A stretch of 64,000 bases of DNA, taken from Ehretia macrophylla. Lineage: Eukaryota; Streptophyta; Magnoliopsida; Boraginales; Ehretiaceae. The stretch spans positions 42,746,552-42,810,551 of the forward strand of contig CM075772.1 of NCBI GenBank assembly GCA_037974665.1, written 5' to 3'. Shown here piece after piece: positions 10,173 through 21,200 of this stretch (positions within the stretch are counted from its first letter, which is position 1; every line of letters starts with the position of its first letter). The notes under the pieces are model-generated. The model was not told where the DNA came from. It made no database searches and saw nothing but the letters and a program-made list of their open reading frames with translations. Position numbers and translations under genes: made by a program.

Positions 10173-10637
10173 TGTCGAGGTCGGATTCTTGCAGTTGAAC
10201 TGTTCGGCTACGCTTGCCGAGCTGAACATTTCAGGTTGGCCTCTGAGTTGAACTTTTCAGGTCGGCTACGTCACCTGCACGGAGAAAAGAAAGAAAAGGC
10301 GGGGTGATAACCCGGATTTTTCCCTTGAGCGCGCGAATGATTAATATGTCCGAACTGGCAAGGTAGCTGAGAGCATTTAATGATGAGTTACCTTCAAAGT
10401 GAAGAGGGTGGAGCTCTATTTATACTAAATTCGGGTCTGACAGCATTTAATGTAGTGCAACTTTATGTCCCATCAGTACTTTATGTCTCATCGGAGCAGT
10501 TGGCACCGAGGTCGGAGTTTTTAAGGGTCGGGTCAGCATCCAAATTGGGCATTTAGCTGAATGCGCTGGGCTCGGCTCAGATTAGCCCGTCTCAGCTCGG
10601 CACGGGTAAATCACCCCAGCTCGATTACCCCTTGTCA
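10173..10637 (-). repeat. 5' LTR of the retrotransposon (465 bp)
   Basis: It begins TG and ends CA, and is followed by the second copy of the target duplication. It carries the promoter of the element on the minus strand. The sequence immediately inside it (10150-10171) is the primer-binding site, which fixes this copy as the 5' LTR and the element as minus-strand. Confidence 0.93.
10417..10424 (-). promoter_or_regulatory. TATA box of the retrotransposon LTR promoter
   Basis: The minus strand reads TATAAATA, about 215 bp into the 5' LTR. The same site is kept in the other LTR at 1088-1095. Position and sequence fit the U3 core promoter that drives the genomic RNA. Confidence 0.7.
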
Positions 10638-10642
10638 ATTTC

Positions 10643-12070
10643 AATATTTGCAGGGGACATTGCCGATCGAGAAAATAATTCCAAAGATGTTTTGAGGCTT
10701 CAAAGCTCAGAAAATTTGAAGGGCCTTTATAATTGAAGTAGTTAAACGTCTGTAATCCTTCAATTATTTGTCACCATGAACTGTGGAGCAAAATATTTGA
10801 AATTGGAAAGGTTCACTCTCTCTCTCTCTTTTTCTTTTTTTTTTTCTTTCTTTTTTTTGTTTTATGATGGGAAACTAAATCTCTTAGGAGGCTCTTCAAT
10901 CTTAAATTAGAGATGTCAAACTTCAGAAAACATGACTTCACTTTAAAGAAGCATGGTCCGGGTGATTCATGAGTTCATTACAAATTTTCATAATTTTCTT
11001 TACACGATGATAGCATTCCTTGACCTTTAAAAACTTCACCTGCCAAGTACCAATTCTGTCTCTAGTCAACATCTTCCAAATGTGGTAGTCATAACTACTT
11101 GAGGGAGGTAGGTATATGTAGTGTGTCTCCATCAATTTAAAGAGAACATATTTTGAAACCAATTGATCTCAAAATTCAATAATTAATCAATTATAGCAAG
11201 TTGTGTGAAAATTATGTTTCTGGTATGGTCCATCCATCACGTGCATATGCGTGTATATCCACATTCGAATAGCAACTCTTTCCATCTTGTTTCCTTTCAA
11301 AGGTTCCATCATAGTTTACTCAATGTTCCATCATCACAGTAACATAAGCCTAGATTTTGCATAAAATATCTGTCCTTTCGTATCTTGCTGCTCAGGTGGA
11401 GAAGCTCTAACCAAATTCTTTTACATGGCTTGTTCTCCCCTCTTTTTTTTTAGTTCCGTTTTCCTGTTTTGTCAATATTTGTCCGTGAATAAAAAATATA
11501 ATTAAATTAACAAAGATTAGGTAAGAAGATTTAAGAGAGAGAACATATATATCTAGTGAACTCTAATAAAGAATTATAAGTTTAGTGGTGGAGTGCTTGA
11601 AGTTTAAGTGGAAAACTCGCTTATGTATTGGGTTTGAATAATCTCCTTGGGACTCCTTCAAACTAACTTCGATCATTTCTTCTTTAAGTAAGGTCATATA
11701 TATTAAGATTTTGTACCTCTGGTGTGAGTTTTAAAAACTTTTCAGAGAGAATTAATTTTTAGTTGTCAAAGAAGACAGATATCCAGAGTATCGTTAGTGG
11801 GTATTTAAACGAACGAGAGAGAATTAGGGCAGTCATTGGTTTCAAGATTTTCAAGAAAACTATGAAGAAAAATGGTTTAATGTGGACTCCAAAAGAAGAA
11901 AAAAAAAAAAAGAGAGAGAGAGAACCCTAATTTTCCTACATTTGCTTCCCTCTTTTTTTACATGGCAAATTTCTTTCACATTAAAGAATTTACAATATGT
12001 GTTTACTGATATATGAGGATGAATCCTGGTTTTAAAAGTTGAGATTAATTTATTTATGTTGCTTTATATA
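10643..12070. other. Intergenic, AT-rich, no gene
   Basis: Nothing coding is supported. A pyrimidine-rich (CT)n/T tract lies at about 10815-10860. Around 11575-11660 a TTAGTGGTGGAGTGC word and a GGGTTTGAATAATC word could be remnants of pol III boxes A and B of a worn SINE, but no tail or target duplication is visible. Confidence 0.5.
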
Positions 12071-12080
12071 TGTTTACAAA

Positions 12081-12445
12081 CAGGAGCGGAGCCAGAAATT
12101 TTTATCAGTGGGGGATAAAATTCATAATTTTTAAACTATACGAGTACTTTTTTTTTTCTTTCAGTGGGGGCTAATTAATTTTTTTAACTAAAAATACATA
12201 AATATCTAATTTTTTTTCAAAAAATACATAGAAATTTTAATATTTTTATGAGCCAGTGGGGGCTAAAATCTATAATTTTTAAACTATACGATTACTTTTA
12301 TTTTTTCAATAGGGACTAATTAATTTTTTTTAACTAAAAATATATAAATATCTAATTTTTTTTTAAAAAAAATACATAAAAAATTTAACGTTTTTATGGG
12401 TCAGTGGGGGCTACGCTCCCACTTGCCCATATGTGCTTCCGCCAG
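12081..12445. mobile_element. hAT-like non-autonomous transposon (365 bp)
   Basis: It starts CAGGAGCGGAGCC and ends TTCCGCCAG. It is flanked by TGTTTACAAA (12071-12080) and TGTTTACACA (12446-12455), a direct duplication with eight identical bases at its start. An 8-bp duplication with CAGG-like and CCAG-like ends suits the hAT superfamily. The interior is about two copies of a 150-bp unit beginning CAGTGGGGG, starting near 12104 and 12254, plus a partial third. No transposase is present. The terminal inverted repeats are short and imperfect, so the superfamily call is moderate. Confidence 0.6.
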
Positions 12446-12455
12446 TGTTTACACA

Positions 12456-13693
12456 TACGTATGTAGCAATCGAATAAGGGAGGGTACCGCGAATACTTAC
12501 ATTTGTAGTGTTGTAGGTCTCTTATAATTAAGATGCAATTAGAAATAACTAGCTATCGAACTTGTATAATTATACATTTATAATTACACCAATATTACCA
12601 TATCCAGGGTTTAGTTAAATTTTATTTGAAATTAAATTATTTTATCATAACTATATTATAAGTTTAATACTATTAGATCTCAAACCCGTTTATTATAGAG
12701 ACCTGTAGAAAGCATAGTCCAGCCTAGCTATGACCATTCAACCACTACTTACAGGTAGTTTGTCCAATCTCAATGTTAGGAATTTAAGTATGTTGTTGTA
12801 TCTTGCGTTATTGCAGAATGACAAAAGAGGTGATATCTGCTTGAATGATTTATGGTTATTCATAGTTGGCTAATTGTACATATATTTTGAAAGACATACA
12901 CATGTTAATTCCTTTAATATTTTGGGCTTTTCACTAACAGGTCTTTGGTGTAGTGGTATGTCCCTCGCACACTGTGAGTGCGAGAGATTGTAAGATCAAT
13001 TTTCGTGAATAATATTATTTAATATTTATTGTACGACTTAAACCTCCTTTAAATAAAAATATATATATTTAGTTTTTTCCTGACCAAAAAGATTCATATA
13101 CTATATGAATCTTCTTGGAGTTGTTAGATTAGAGGACTGATGAATTGGAATAAGAGAGTGAAGTGCCATATACCTAATTCTTGAGGTATATTAGCATGCC
13201 TACTTACCAAAATGAGAATGGAAAAGGAAAAGTATCTCCCACAAAAAAATTGGAAGTAGATTTTTTTAACAAGCTTACAAATGAAACAAGAGATACCAAA
13301 TGCAACGACAAGGAACAAAGTAAATGCTGCCAACACACAACGACGACCGAAAGAAAAAAAATGGTCTTGAAGAAACAAGAAGGATAAAACAAAGTTCTCG
13401 CAATTATTACATTCTCATATTGATGATAAAAATTACAGAAACTAGTGATTTTATAACCCTTGGTTAAGAAAACAAGAACATGATGATACAAGTGAGACAA
13501 CTAATTAGAAGAAAAAAGAGAGGACAAAAAAAAAAAAAAAAAGAAGAAAAGCTCGCAGAATAGATGAGTTCATCTAATTGCTGGAATTGTCGTCGAATTG
13601 AAGGTTTTTCATCCCCTTTTTTTGGCCCGAAAACCCGAAATTAGCCCGTCTGTAATTGTTGAAACACATTTAGTTTTAGCCATCTATAATTGG
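12456..13693. other. Gene-free stretch and GLK 3' flank
   Basis: No independent coding region. The end next to 13694 should hold the 3' untranslated region of the GLK gene. No canonical AATAAA is visible on the minus strand within the 200 bp after its stop, so the cleavage site is left undefined. A poly(A) run at about 13527-13545 interrupts the region. Confidence 0.45.
12946..13010 (+). repeat. tRNA-like sequence, possible SINE head
   Basis: A box-A-like TGGTGTAGTGGTA is followed by a 7-bp stem CTCGCAC/GTGCGAG enclosing the 7-base loop ACTGTGA. It then has a degraded T-arm (GATCAATTTTC instead of GGTTCGAATCC). The loop would read GTG, as in tRNA-His, but position 33 is C and the T-arm cannot pair properly. 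It is not a working tRNA gene; a tRNA-derived SINE relic is more likely. Confidence 0.4.
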
Positions 13694-16600
13694 TTAAACA
13701 CATGTTGGTGGTATTTTTGATATCCCTTGTCGTTGCAACTCCACCAACACACTATCAACAGATGGTGGTTTCAGTCGGAGAGGAAGTGCCAGCCATGGCT
13801 TTGATAAAACATCGGCACTAGCTGCATCTACGCTCTCCTTTGACTGTTACAAAATTCAAATTAAATAGAACAATTAGTACAACAAAGTTAGAATATCAAA
13901 GATTGTTTATAGATGCCTTGAATGCCAAGATCGATAACTTTTTTTTTTTTTTTAAACAATGGAGACCAAAACTATAGTCCAAACTTAGAAACTCTTATTA
14001 CAAAAGGTCATTATCCGAACATTTCACCTGAACTTTTTGGGTGTAATGCCAAGATGATTATTTTTCTGTTGGTTACATAATGCCAAGATAATTTGACTGC
14101 AAAGAGTCATAAGTAATAAGAAAAAGCAGTTCTTTTCCAGTAGAAAATGAAAATTATGTACAGGAATAGATAGCTATAGTGAGGACAAAAGATAATATGC
14201 TTTGTGGTCCATAGTAATGTTGTGTCTTATATCTACAATGCCAGCTTACTAATTAATGGTTAAAGTTTTCTTGCCTCATCATACATGACCCCTAAACTCC
14301 TTCAAAAGATGAATTATTTGTTTCACTAACATGATAAGCTCCTATATTACACGACATTTTCTACTTTTTCCATTCAAAAGCAGTGGTTTTTAAGGAAATG
14401 CCATGGAAAATATGGTTAAATTAAAAAATATATCTTATATTGAAATTATTACCAAGAGATACCCCAAGATTTGGATATGGTATGATCAAGTAGTAATCCG
14501 TTGTGACAAAGGTCTCAAGTTCGAACTATGATTTCGGCTTCAATTATACTATAAAAAAAAAAAAAAATTATTACCACAAGAAAAATTTTGTAGTACTTAG
14601 GAAATAATAGAATTAGTGCAAAATATTGTTTCGAAGTTCTTTTGACAGAAGAAAACCAAACTTACCATGTCATTTTTATTTTATTTTATTTTTTGTTGAA
14701 CTTGCCTTGTCACAAAACACCAACATTAGGTTATAGGTATGAAAATTGAAATTAAACTTTCGAAGAAGGTAAAGACGATAACAAAAGCCTTACCGGTTGA
14801 AAGTCGACTGGAGGTTTTGGTAGGGTCTGTCCGACGGGGGTGGTCGGGACACCAATGCCGGGGTCTACTTTGTACATGGTTGGGGGTGGAATGCCCGGGA
14901 CAGGTGGAGTTGGAAATCTCTGCACCATTAGAACCATGTAAGCGAAAAGAAAATTCGGTCCGTGTTGAAGACAATACATCAATAAAATTAATTTTTTTTA
15001 ACAAGTTAAACTTCGAAATGATGACATCTTCATTTAATATAGTATATGTTTATGTATAAGGCTTGATAAAAAGAATTTCACTTGAATGTGTGAGGAAGAC
15101 AATAAACTAATGTAGTCCCTATTGTTTATAAGTTTGGATAAATAGTCCCTATTGTTTTAGAAGTTACGCGGTTAGTCCTCATTATTTGTAAAAGTCTCAC
15201 AAATAGTCTCCATTGTTTCAAAAGTCACTCAGTTAGTTCTTATTGTTTGCAGAAGTCTCATTTGCAAACATTGGGGACTAATGGAGAGACTTTTACAAAC
15301 AATGAGAGCTAATAAAGAGACTTTTGTAAACAATAGGGACTAACTGAATGACTTGTGAAATGATGGGGACTATTTGTGAAATTTTTGTAAATAATAGGGA
15401 CTAATTACGTGACTTTTAAAATAATAAAGATTATTTATCAAAAATTTGCAAACAATAGAGACTATTTGTGAGATTTGCCCTAAAATAAATCGCTCTCTAC
15501 TAATTAAATGGTCATTTGAGTGTAAGTAGTGGCTAATTACCGCGGCTGCCATAGGTGGTGCAAAGCAAGGTGTCCCTGGGGTAAGAATATTTGGTGCCTA
15601 CACAAAAATTAATAAAACATATTAGATTGAGAAAATAATAATAGTAGTAGTAATTGTAATAATAATAATAATAGCAATACTTACACGTTGATGGTGAGAA
15701 TGCCAAAAAGAAGGGTCAGTTGGTGGCTGAGGAGGATGCGGAGGTGGATGTGGTGCCCAAGTTAGTGGTGGTGGCGGTGGAGGTGACGGTGAAGCAGCCA
15801 CATGTTTAGGCCATAGGTGCATTAACGATTGGTCGACGGATGGGTGACCCCATACATGTAAGGGTCTAAAATGAGAAGGCATTGGTGCCACCGGAGGGAA
15901 GCCAATGGTGGGTGCAACCCAAGGATTCATATCTCTCTTGCCTCCGTTCACGGCCGCTGCCGTGGCGGCGCTGTACATTTGTCGTCTCTGGTTCCAGCTT
16001 GCTGCCTCGGCTTCTCTTGCTAGCAAATGTTTTCTATGTGATCTATATTTCTGCAAATTCAACAATTATATTAACCTAAGTAGGTTCTAACAAATATACC
16101 AGTTACATAAAATTGCTCCATTACTAAGTTACCTAAGTTATCCTTAATTTGATAATCCATAGTTTTATGAAGTCTTGTAGGAGATTAATTTTAGGTCTTT
16201 GAACTGATAAAGAAAATAAAAATTTAAGGTTGAAAACATGAATTTGCATTATACCAAAATGTAAATGTTTCCAGTTTCCTCAATAAACCAAGTAGTAGTA
16301 AATGTTTCAAGCATGCATCAGCTAGGATCTCTCTCTCTCTTTTTTACATTTTATTTTTAGTATAACAGAAACTGAAGTCGTGGTTTGAATTTAAAATTTT
16401 AATTGTAACAAGTCATTATTTGACCATTCCACTCAACTGTTGCTCCAACTAAGAATATGCTTTCCTAATAAGAAAAAGGCACTTTTAGAATAGCTTTTTG
16501 ATCCACATGGTTAGAAAACAAAAGAACAAAGCAAAAGAAACAAAGCATAGAAAGCTAGCTTTTTTATGTTCTTTGGCAAGTGGTCATACTAAGAAATAAT

Positions 16601-18179
16601 TCACTTACCATGCCAATCTACAAAACCTAGAACTAGATGACCTCCATTTGCACTGTCCAATATGTTGTCTCTCTAAGATTAGAGTACATGATATTAGTTC
16701 TTGAGCCCTATGAAGTCTTTTTCCATTTGCAGAAAGACTTATATTTGATGGAAATTAGAAAGGGAAACAAAAATAGAAGTCAAATATTTTACAAATGTTA
16801 AGCATGCAAAACTTCTCATAACCATTTAAGTATTTTCACCCACCAACTAAGGTAAAAGAAATGCCACGATGAGAATTTTGCGTAATTCATGCGCAAATCT
16901 TTCTCCTCGTTTTGATTCACTTTGAAATGAGAGGAAAGCATACGGGAAATAATATTTCTTATAAGTGGAGTAGTGCAAGCCTAATAAAGCTTACTTGAAG
17001 ATGGCTAGCAATGTTATGGCGAGTGAGACAATCAATCCCCATAAGCTCCAGAATCCTAGAAGGGACGGCCTTGTCCACACCTAGCTGCTCCACTGCTTGC
17101 ACAAATCGCCTGTGCAGCTCTGGTGTCCAATCCACCTACACACATTTCAAGAAACCATTTTATCCTTAATTATATGTCCTTATTAAGTAAATGGAAAAAT
17201 AAAATAAAAATGAAAAGAAACAATTGACTAGACCTCATAAACCCATCTCCCCCACCCTACCTTCTTCTCCCTCCCACCCAAGAAAAACAAAAATAGAAAA
17301 AAAAAAAAAACACACACACACACACACACACAATGACTTATCCACTGTGGAACTTCAAAGTTGTAATAGATGGACTGCCAATGAACTTGAGGGATTGCTA
17401 TTTGAATAATCATTTCTACATAGAGTCAATTTAAAATTTTTCTTCAATCTGGTAATATCATTTACTTCAATTCACTCATGATGTTATAGTATCACGAGAG
17501 TGCAAAATATGTGAAAGACTCATGATGTTATAGTATCACGAGAGTGCAAAATATGTGAAAGAGACCCATGAATATTAGAGTATACCTTGTACTTTACCCT
17601 ATAATCAACCTAAAGCTCTTCACTTGAACTTACAAAACCTAGCCCTATCACGTTAAAAAAGCTTGAAAAAACAAAATTTTCTATCCCTACCTTCACTTTT
17701 CGCTTGCCTTGAGAATTCTTAGATTGATTCGACGATGATTTTTTCCTCTTTTCAGCTTCCTTAGCCGATGGATTTACATTCATTGCAACAGATTCATTTG
17801 GCTTACTCATAACATCATCGCCATGGTTGGAGCTTAGATTTGAACCAAGGTCTGAAGGGTCTGAAGCTGAAGTTTTATCCACCTCCTCTTTTCTTGAACT
17901 ATAATTATTCTCCTCTAGTTTATCAACCGAGACCGATGTGTTCATCTCCGATTCTTCACCTCCACTGAGTGAAAATTCAGCAAGAATCTCAGAGTCCATC
18001 TCCAAATCTGGCAACACATCTCCGTCGTTGATCCCAACAAATAGGTCATCAAAATCAATACTATCAAGCAAATTCCCTCCTGAAAAGTCCTCAAAATCGT
18101 CGTCTTCTCCGATAGAGAAACTTTCCATCTCGCTTTGTCTCTCATCTTTGGTGTCCCTCAAAGATGACACAGCAAGCAT
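13694..18179 (-). CDS. GLK: GOLDEN2-LIKE transcription factor, six exons, 442 aa
   Basis: GARP-type DNA-binding activator of nuclear photosynthesis genes, acting in the nucleus to promote chlorophyll synthesis and chloroplast build-up. Exons on the minus strand: 17691-18179, 16995-17135, 15685-16050, 15541-15597, 14794-14919 and 13694-13843. All introns are GT-AG and all joins are in phase 0. The start MLAVS and the acidic [17 protein letters not shown] stretch are typical of GLK proteins. Exon 2 plus the start of exon 3 form the GARP domain ([11 protein letters not shown] ... [13 protein letters not shown]), residues about 164-215. The diagnostic AREAEA hexapeptide follows. Exon 3 ends in a proline-rich segment. 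Exon 6, only 50 codons, encodes the C-terminal GCT box, with several departures from the usual motif. GLK1 versus GLK2 is not resolved. The length fits the family. Confidence 0.95.
14455..14563 (+). mobile_element. SINE in GLK intron 5 (109 bp)
   Basis: A tRNA-derived retroposon. It has a box-B-like AAGTTCGAACT near 14517-14527, an upstream box-A-like TGATCAAGTAGTAA and a terminal A-run (14553-14566). The 12-bp direct repeat AAATTATTACCA flanks it (14443-14454 and 14564-14575). It lies antisense to GLK in the last intron. Confidence 0.75.
15105..15480. repeat. Long imperfect inverted repeat in GLK intron 4
   Basis: The left half (about 15112-15252) repeats a TAGTCCCTATTGTTT module three to four times in one orientation. 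The right half (15258-15475) repeats its reverse complement (AAACAATAGGGACTA). Together they can fold into a hairpin over 150 bp long with a very short loop near 15255. It is probably a foldback MITE. It lies wholly inside the intron between exons 4 and 5. Confidence 0.75.
15634..15676. repeat. TAA/TAG microsatellite in GLK intron 3
   Basis: A run of AAT/AGT trinucleotides fills much of the short 87-bp intron 15598-15684, close to the donor of exon 3. Confidence 0.7.
17311..17332. repeat. CA microsatellite in GLK intron 1
   Basis: An A-run followed by eleven CA units, in the intron 17136-17690. Confidence 0.85.
17474..17561. repeat. 44-bp perfect tandem duplication in GLK intron 1
   Basis: Two head-to-tail copies (17474-17517 and 17518-17561) starting ACTCATGATGTTATAG and ending ATGTGAAAG. 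They show no differences, which implies a recent duplication. Confidence 0.85.
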
Positions 18180-18252
18180 TCCAAAGTGTTAAGCTAGATA
18201 ATTGATTAAACACAATCTCCAAAGAGCACTCTATAGCCTAGCTTATGATAAC

Positions 18253-18262
18253 TATATATATA
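18253..18262 (-). promoter_or_regulatory. Candidate TATA box of GLK
   Basis: An alternating TA run (TATATATATA) lies 74-83 bp upstream of the GLK start codon on the minus strand. If used, the leader would be roughly 45 nt. Consensus and distance are the only support. Confidence 0.45.
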
Positions 18263-21200
18263 GTAAATGATGCAGCTAAGATTTGTATTATTCAATGAAT
18301 CACATGCAAGTTTGAGTATTAATGTTGATGAAAGTTTAGTGTGTCTTGCTCGACTCTCCTGAAAGCTTTTTTTCCAATGGAAGGAAGTAGAAATAAGTGT
18401 AAATATTGGGTTGGCTTGTTTTGTTGTTTAGTTGCAGTGTTATAACTGGGAGTGTGGAGAGTTTTGATCTCCACCACAACTTATGTTGAGTCTTTTTTTT
18501 TTTTTTCCTTAAAGTTTTGTATGTATGTATGTATTTGTTTTGGCTTGCCCTACATGTAATATTTAATTCTCAGTTATAAAAGGGTTTGTGGATGGCTCTT
18601 TTTTTTTTCTTTTTTTTTTTTTGGTATAAAAGGAGGGCAAGTCCATCTAAAACTAGAAAGTTAGAATGTAGATAGTCAGACTATTACGAATATTTCAATT
18701 CTTTTATCTTTCTCTAATAAAGCAAGGAGTGCATTGAGAGGATGACTAGCTATTTTAAAACTATTTTAAGGGATCTTTCACCCCTTGTATCTTTCTCTAA
18801 TAAAAGAAGAAGTGCATTGATCGGATACGGAAAGTTACAAATGCAGAGAGCTTGACTTGATATTCACACGCTTTTCTAAAGATATTTCACCCGTCCTATC
18901 TTTTTTTTTTTTTCTTTTGAAATGACGTGGGAACCCAACTAACAGAGTTTGATCACCGGATTATTCGGCGGAGTCCGACTATCAATTGGTAAACCTCTGA
19001 GTACAGTAGTGCTCCTCACACATACACCAAATCAGTTAATGACAGAACTCTAAAGCAGTAAGGAGTATTAAACTTACGATCTCATAAAAATAATTTCACC
19101 TCCACTATTACTAGACAATGCCTTAGGGTCCCTTCTATATTTCTCTAACAGAATAAAGAGTTCATTGAAGAGATTTGTTACGTCGGTACTGCCCAGAGCT
19201 TGTGTCAAAATTAAATTGGTTTATGGCCTTTTTTCGAAGTATAGAAAAATCTATAAAGTGCCCGTGAGCTATTTTATAATTAGATGCAACTTGATGTCAA
19301 ACAGCAAGACTCGAATTGGATTTATATGTATTTGCTTGCTCATGTATATCTGTTGGTACAATGAAAGGAAAGGGAGATGTTATCATGCGCGTTGTTAGAC
19401 GACCAAACAATTAATGGATTGAAATTTTCACGTGTTTTCTCATATGGCTTCTCTTGAATGTGAAGACTTTTAAGCCTGAAATTATAATTAGAGTGGTCAA
19501 ATATTGGAGAAATAAATTAACTCAATATGTACTATTCTAGGTTAGTACAAAGTGTGAATTTCATCTTAAAATAGTATATCTACATTCACGTGTTTACATA
19601 AATGTCTTCATAACTTTAAATTCGAAGACTTTATCTCCTAACTTGATTAGTGCTATTATAAAGCTTCTTTCTGTTTGAGGAACTTGCCTTATGCGAGATG
19701 ATTTAAAATTTATTAAGAAACATGAAAATTCAGCCTAAATTAATTGTTACTAGAAGGACTAGTTCAAAATTTTATATGGCAGTTTTTAAGTTTATGATTT
19801 TTCTTTTTATGCAAAAGAGAATACATTCATTAATACCTCAAATCTACAAATCTTGTGACACAATAACATGTCTCAATGCGTGTTCAATTAAGGACAATAA
19901 AGAATTAAAATTTTTGAACACAAAACACCTTAGTAACGACCGACTATTGTTTTATCACTATGTCCAACCCTTAGGAGCTGCTAGTATAGAGCTTCAAATG
20001 GACATAGAAATGCATTTTACTATTCTTGGAGGAAATTGTAATTGAAAATCTAGGGAAAAAGAGGAAAATCATGCATATAGTTCATCCAAGAGTATCGTTG
20101 TATGTGGGGGTTCCTAGTCAATATTGACTCCTCTTCTCGAAGTCTCTTTATGCATTTTTTATTTATATTAAAAGATATCACCCACAAAAAATAATCCGAG
20201 ATCTTTAAGCGTTCTTCTTTCCGCTCTCCTTTTTGGTGGTCTCTTTCTTCTTTGCTTGATGAGACTCGTAAGGTCATCATAGGCCACCTTTGGCATAGAC
20301 TTGATATATTCCTAACCTTGAAGCCAAAATCATATGCCGTGTTTGTCTTAACTCATCACATAACATAATTTAATTTCTCGTTGTGATGTCTCTATTGAGT
20401 GCAACATAAAAGTGATCGAAAGTCCTATTATTTCTATATATTCTTAAAATGTTCAATGTCTTACCACAATGTCATCAACGTTTCCCATGGATCATGTTTG
20501 GTAGTATTGAAATTATATGATCAAAACTCCACTGCTGAAAGCTATATAAATCAAAAGTTAAATTTCACAGTTATGTCAAACAAAACCTAACTCGTGTTTC
20601 AGATGGATTTGTTAACCTTGGCTCTAGCCCCAACATGTAAATATAGGCTTATTATAGCATTATCCATGTAGAATTTTCCTAAGAAGTATGGATTGCAATA
20701 CATAGAACCTTTAGCCAACTTCAGAAATTACTATGACAAAGTTCTCTACATTTTCTTAGCTTTTCACCTTTTTCCTATTTGCTTTGAGGGTGTTTTCACA
20801 GCTCCAAGGTCGAGTACAAATTATTTTGGCTCCAAAAGATGTCTCTAGTGATCAGTTGAAGTTTCAGACAAAAAAAAAAAACGAAAGGTCAGTTGAAGTT
20901 AACGTGATTGACTGGACCACATAATTCGATGTACAAAGAAAGGAGCATAATAAGAAGAGCATATATCTTCGTCCAAAAACAAAAAAACAAAAAAGAGCAT
21001 ATATCACATAAAGGAAATCCATCTCCAACAATTTATCCTTGCTAGTGGTGAGAAGAATTTGGTAATTTTTTTTAATCAGAATTTTGCCACTAATAAAGAG
21101 CATTAGTATATACTATTTTATCAAACGTTTACCACTTTTTTCTGCCTTTATAATTCTGGCAATCGAGTCTCCTTTTGTTCTTATATATTTTTTGTTTGGA

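Larger units (their letters stand above)
863..10637 (-). mobile_element. Ty3/gypsy LTR retrotransposon, Tat lineage, defective
   Basis: A complete but decayed LTR retrotransposon inserted in minus orientation. It is bounded by two similar LTRs (863-1308 and 10173-10637) and a perfect 5-bp target duplication ATTTC (858-862 and 10638-10642). Reading the minus strand gives LTR, primer-binding site, gag, protease, reverse transcriptase, two RNase H domains, integrase, a non-coding spacer, an opposite-strand gene, polypurine tract and LTR. Integrase placed after RNase H defines Ty3/gypsy. The second RNase H after the first, plus an additional ORF between integrase and 3' LTR, are hallmarks of the plant Tat group. 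All pol genes carry stops or frameshifts, so autonomous movement is not expected. The LTRs differ at roughly 30 of about 430 alignable positions by eye, mostly transitions, plus one indel block, so the insertion is not recent. Orientation and class are secure; the Tat sub-branch is inferred. Confidence 0.95.

Noticed and set aside
12946..13010. Functional tRNA-His gene
   Set aside because: The T-arm does not pair, position 33 is C and the acceptor stem is absent; called a relic only.
14739..15059. Plus-strand ORF over the GLK region
   Set aside because: Mirror frame of GLK exon 5 with no domain; the minus-strand exon has family similarity and splice sites.
19722..20045. 107-codon plus-strand ORF
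   Set aside because: AT-rich, no known motif, no promoter or intron context; expected by chance in a desert of this size.
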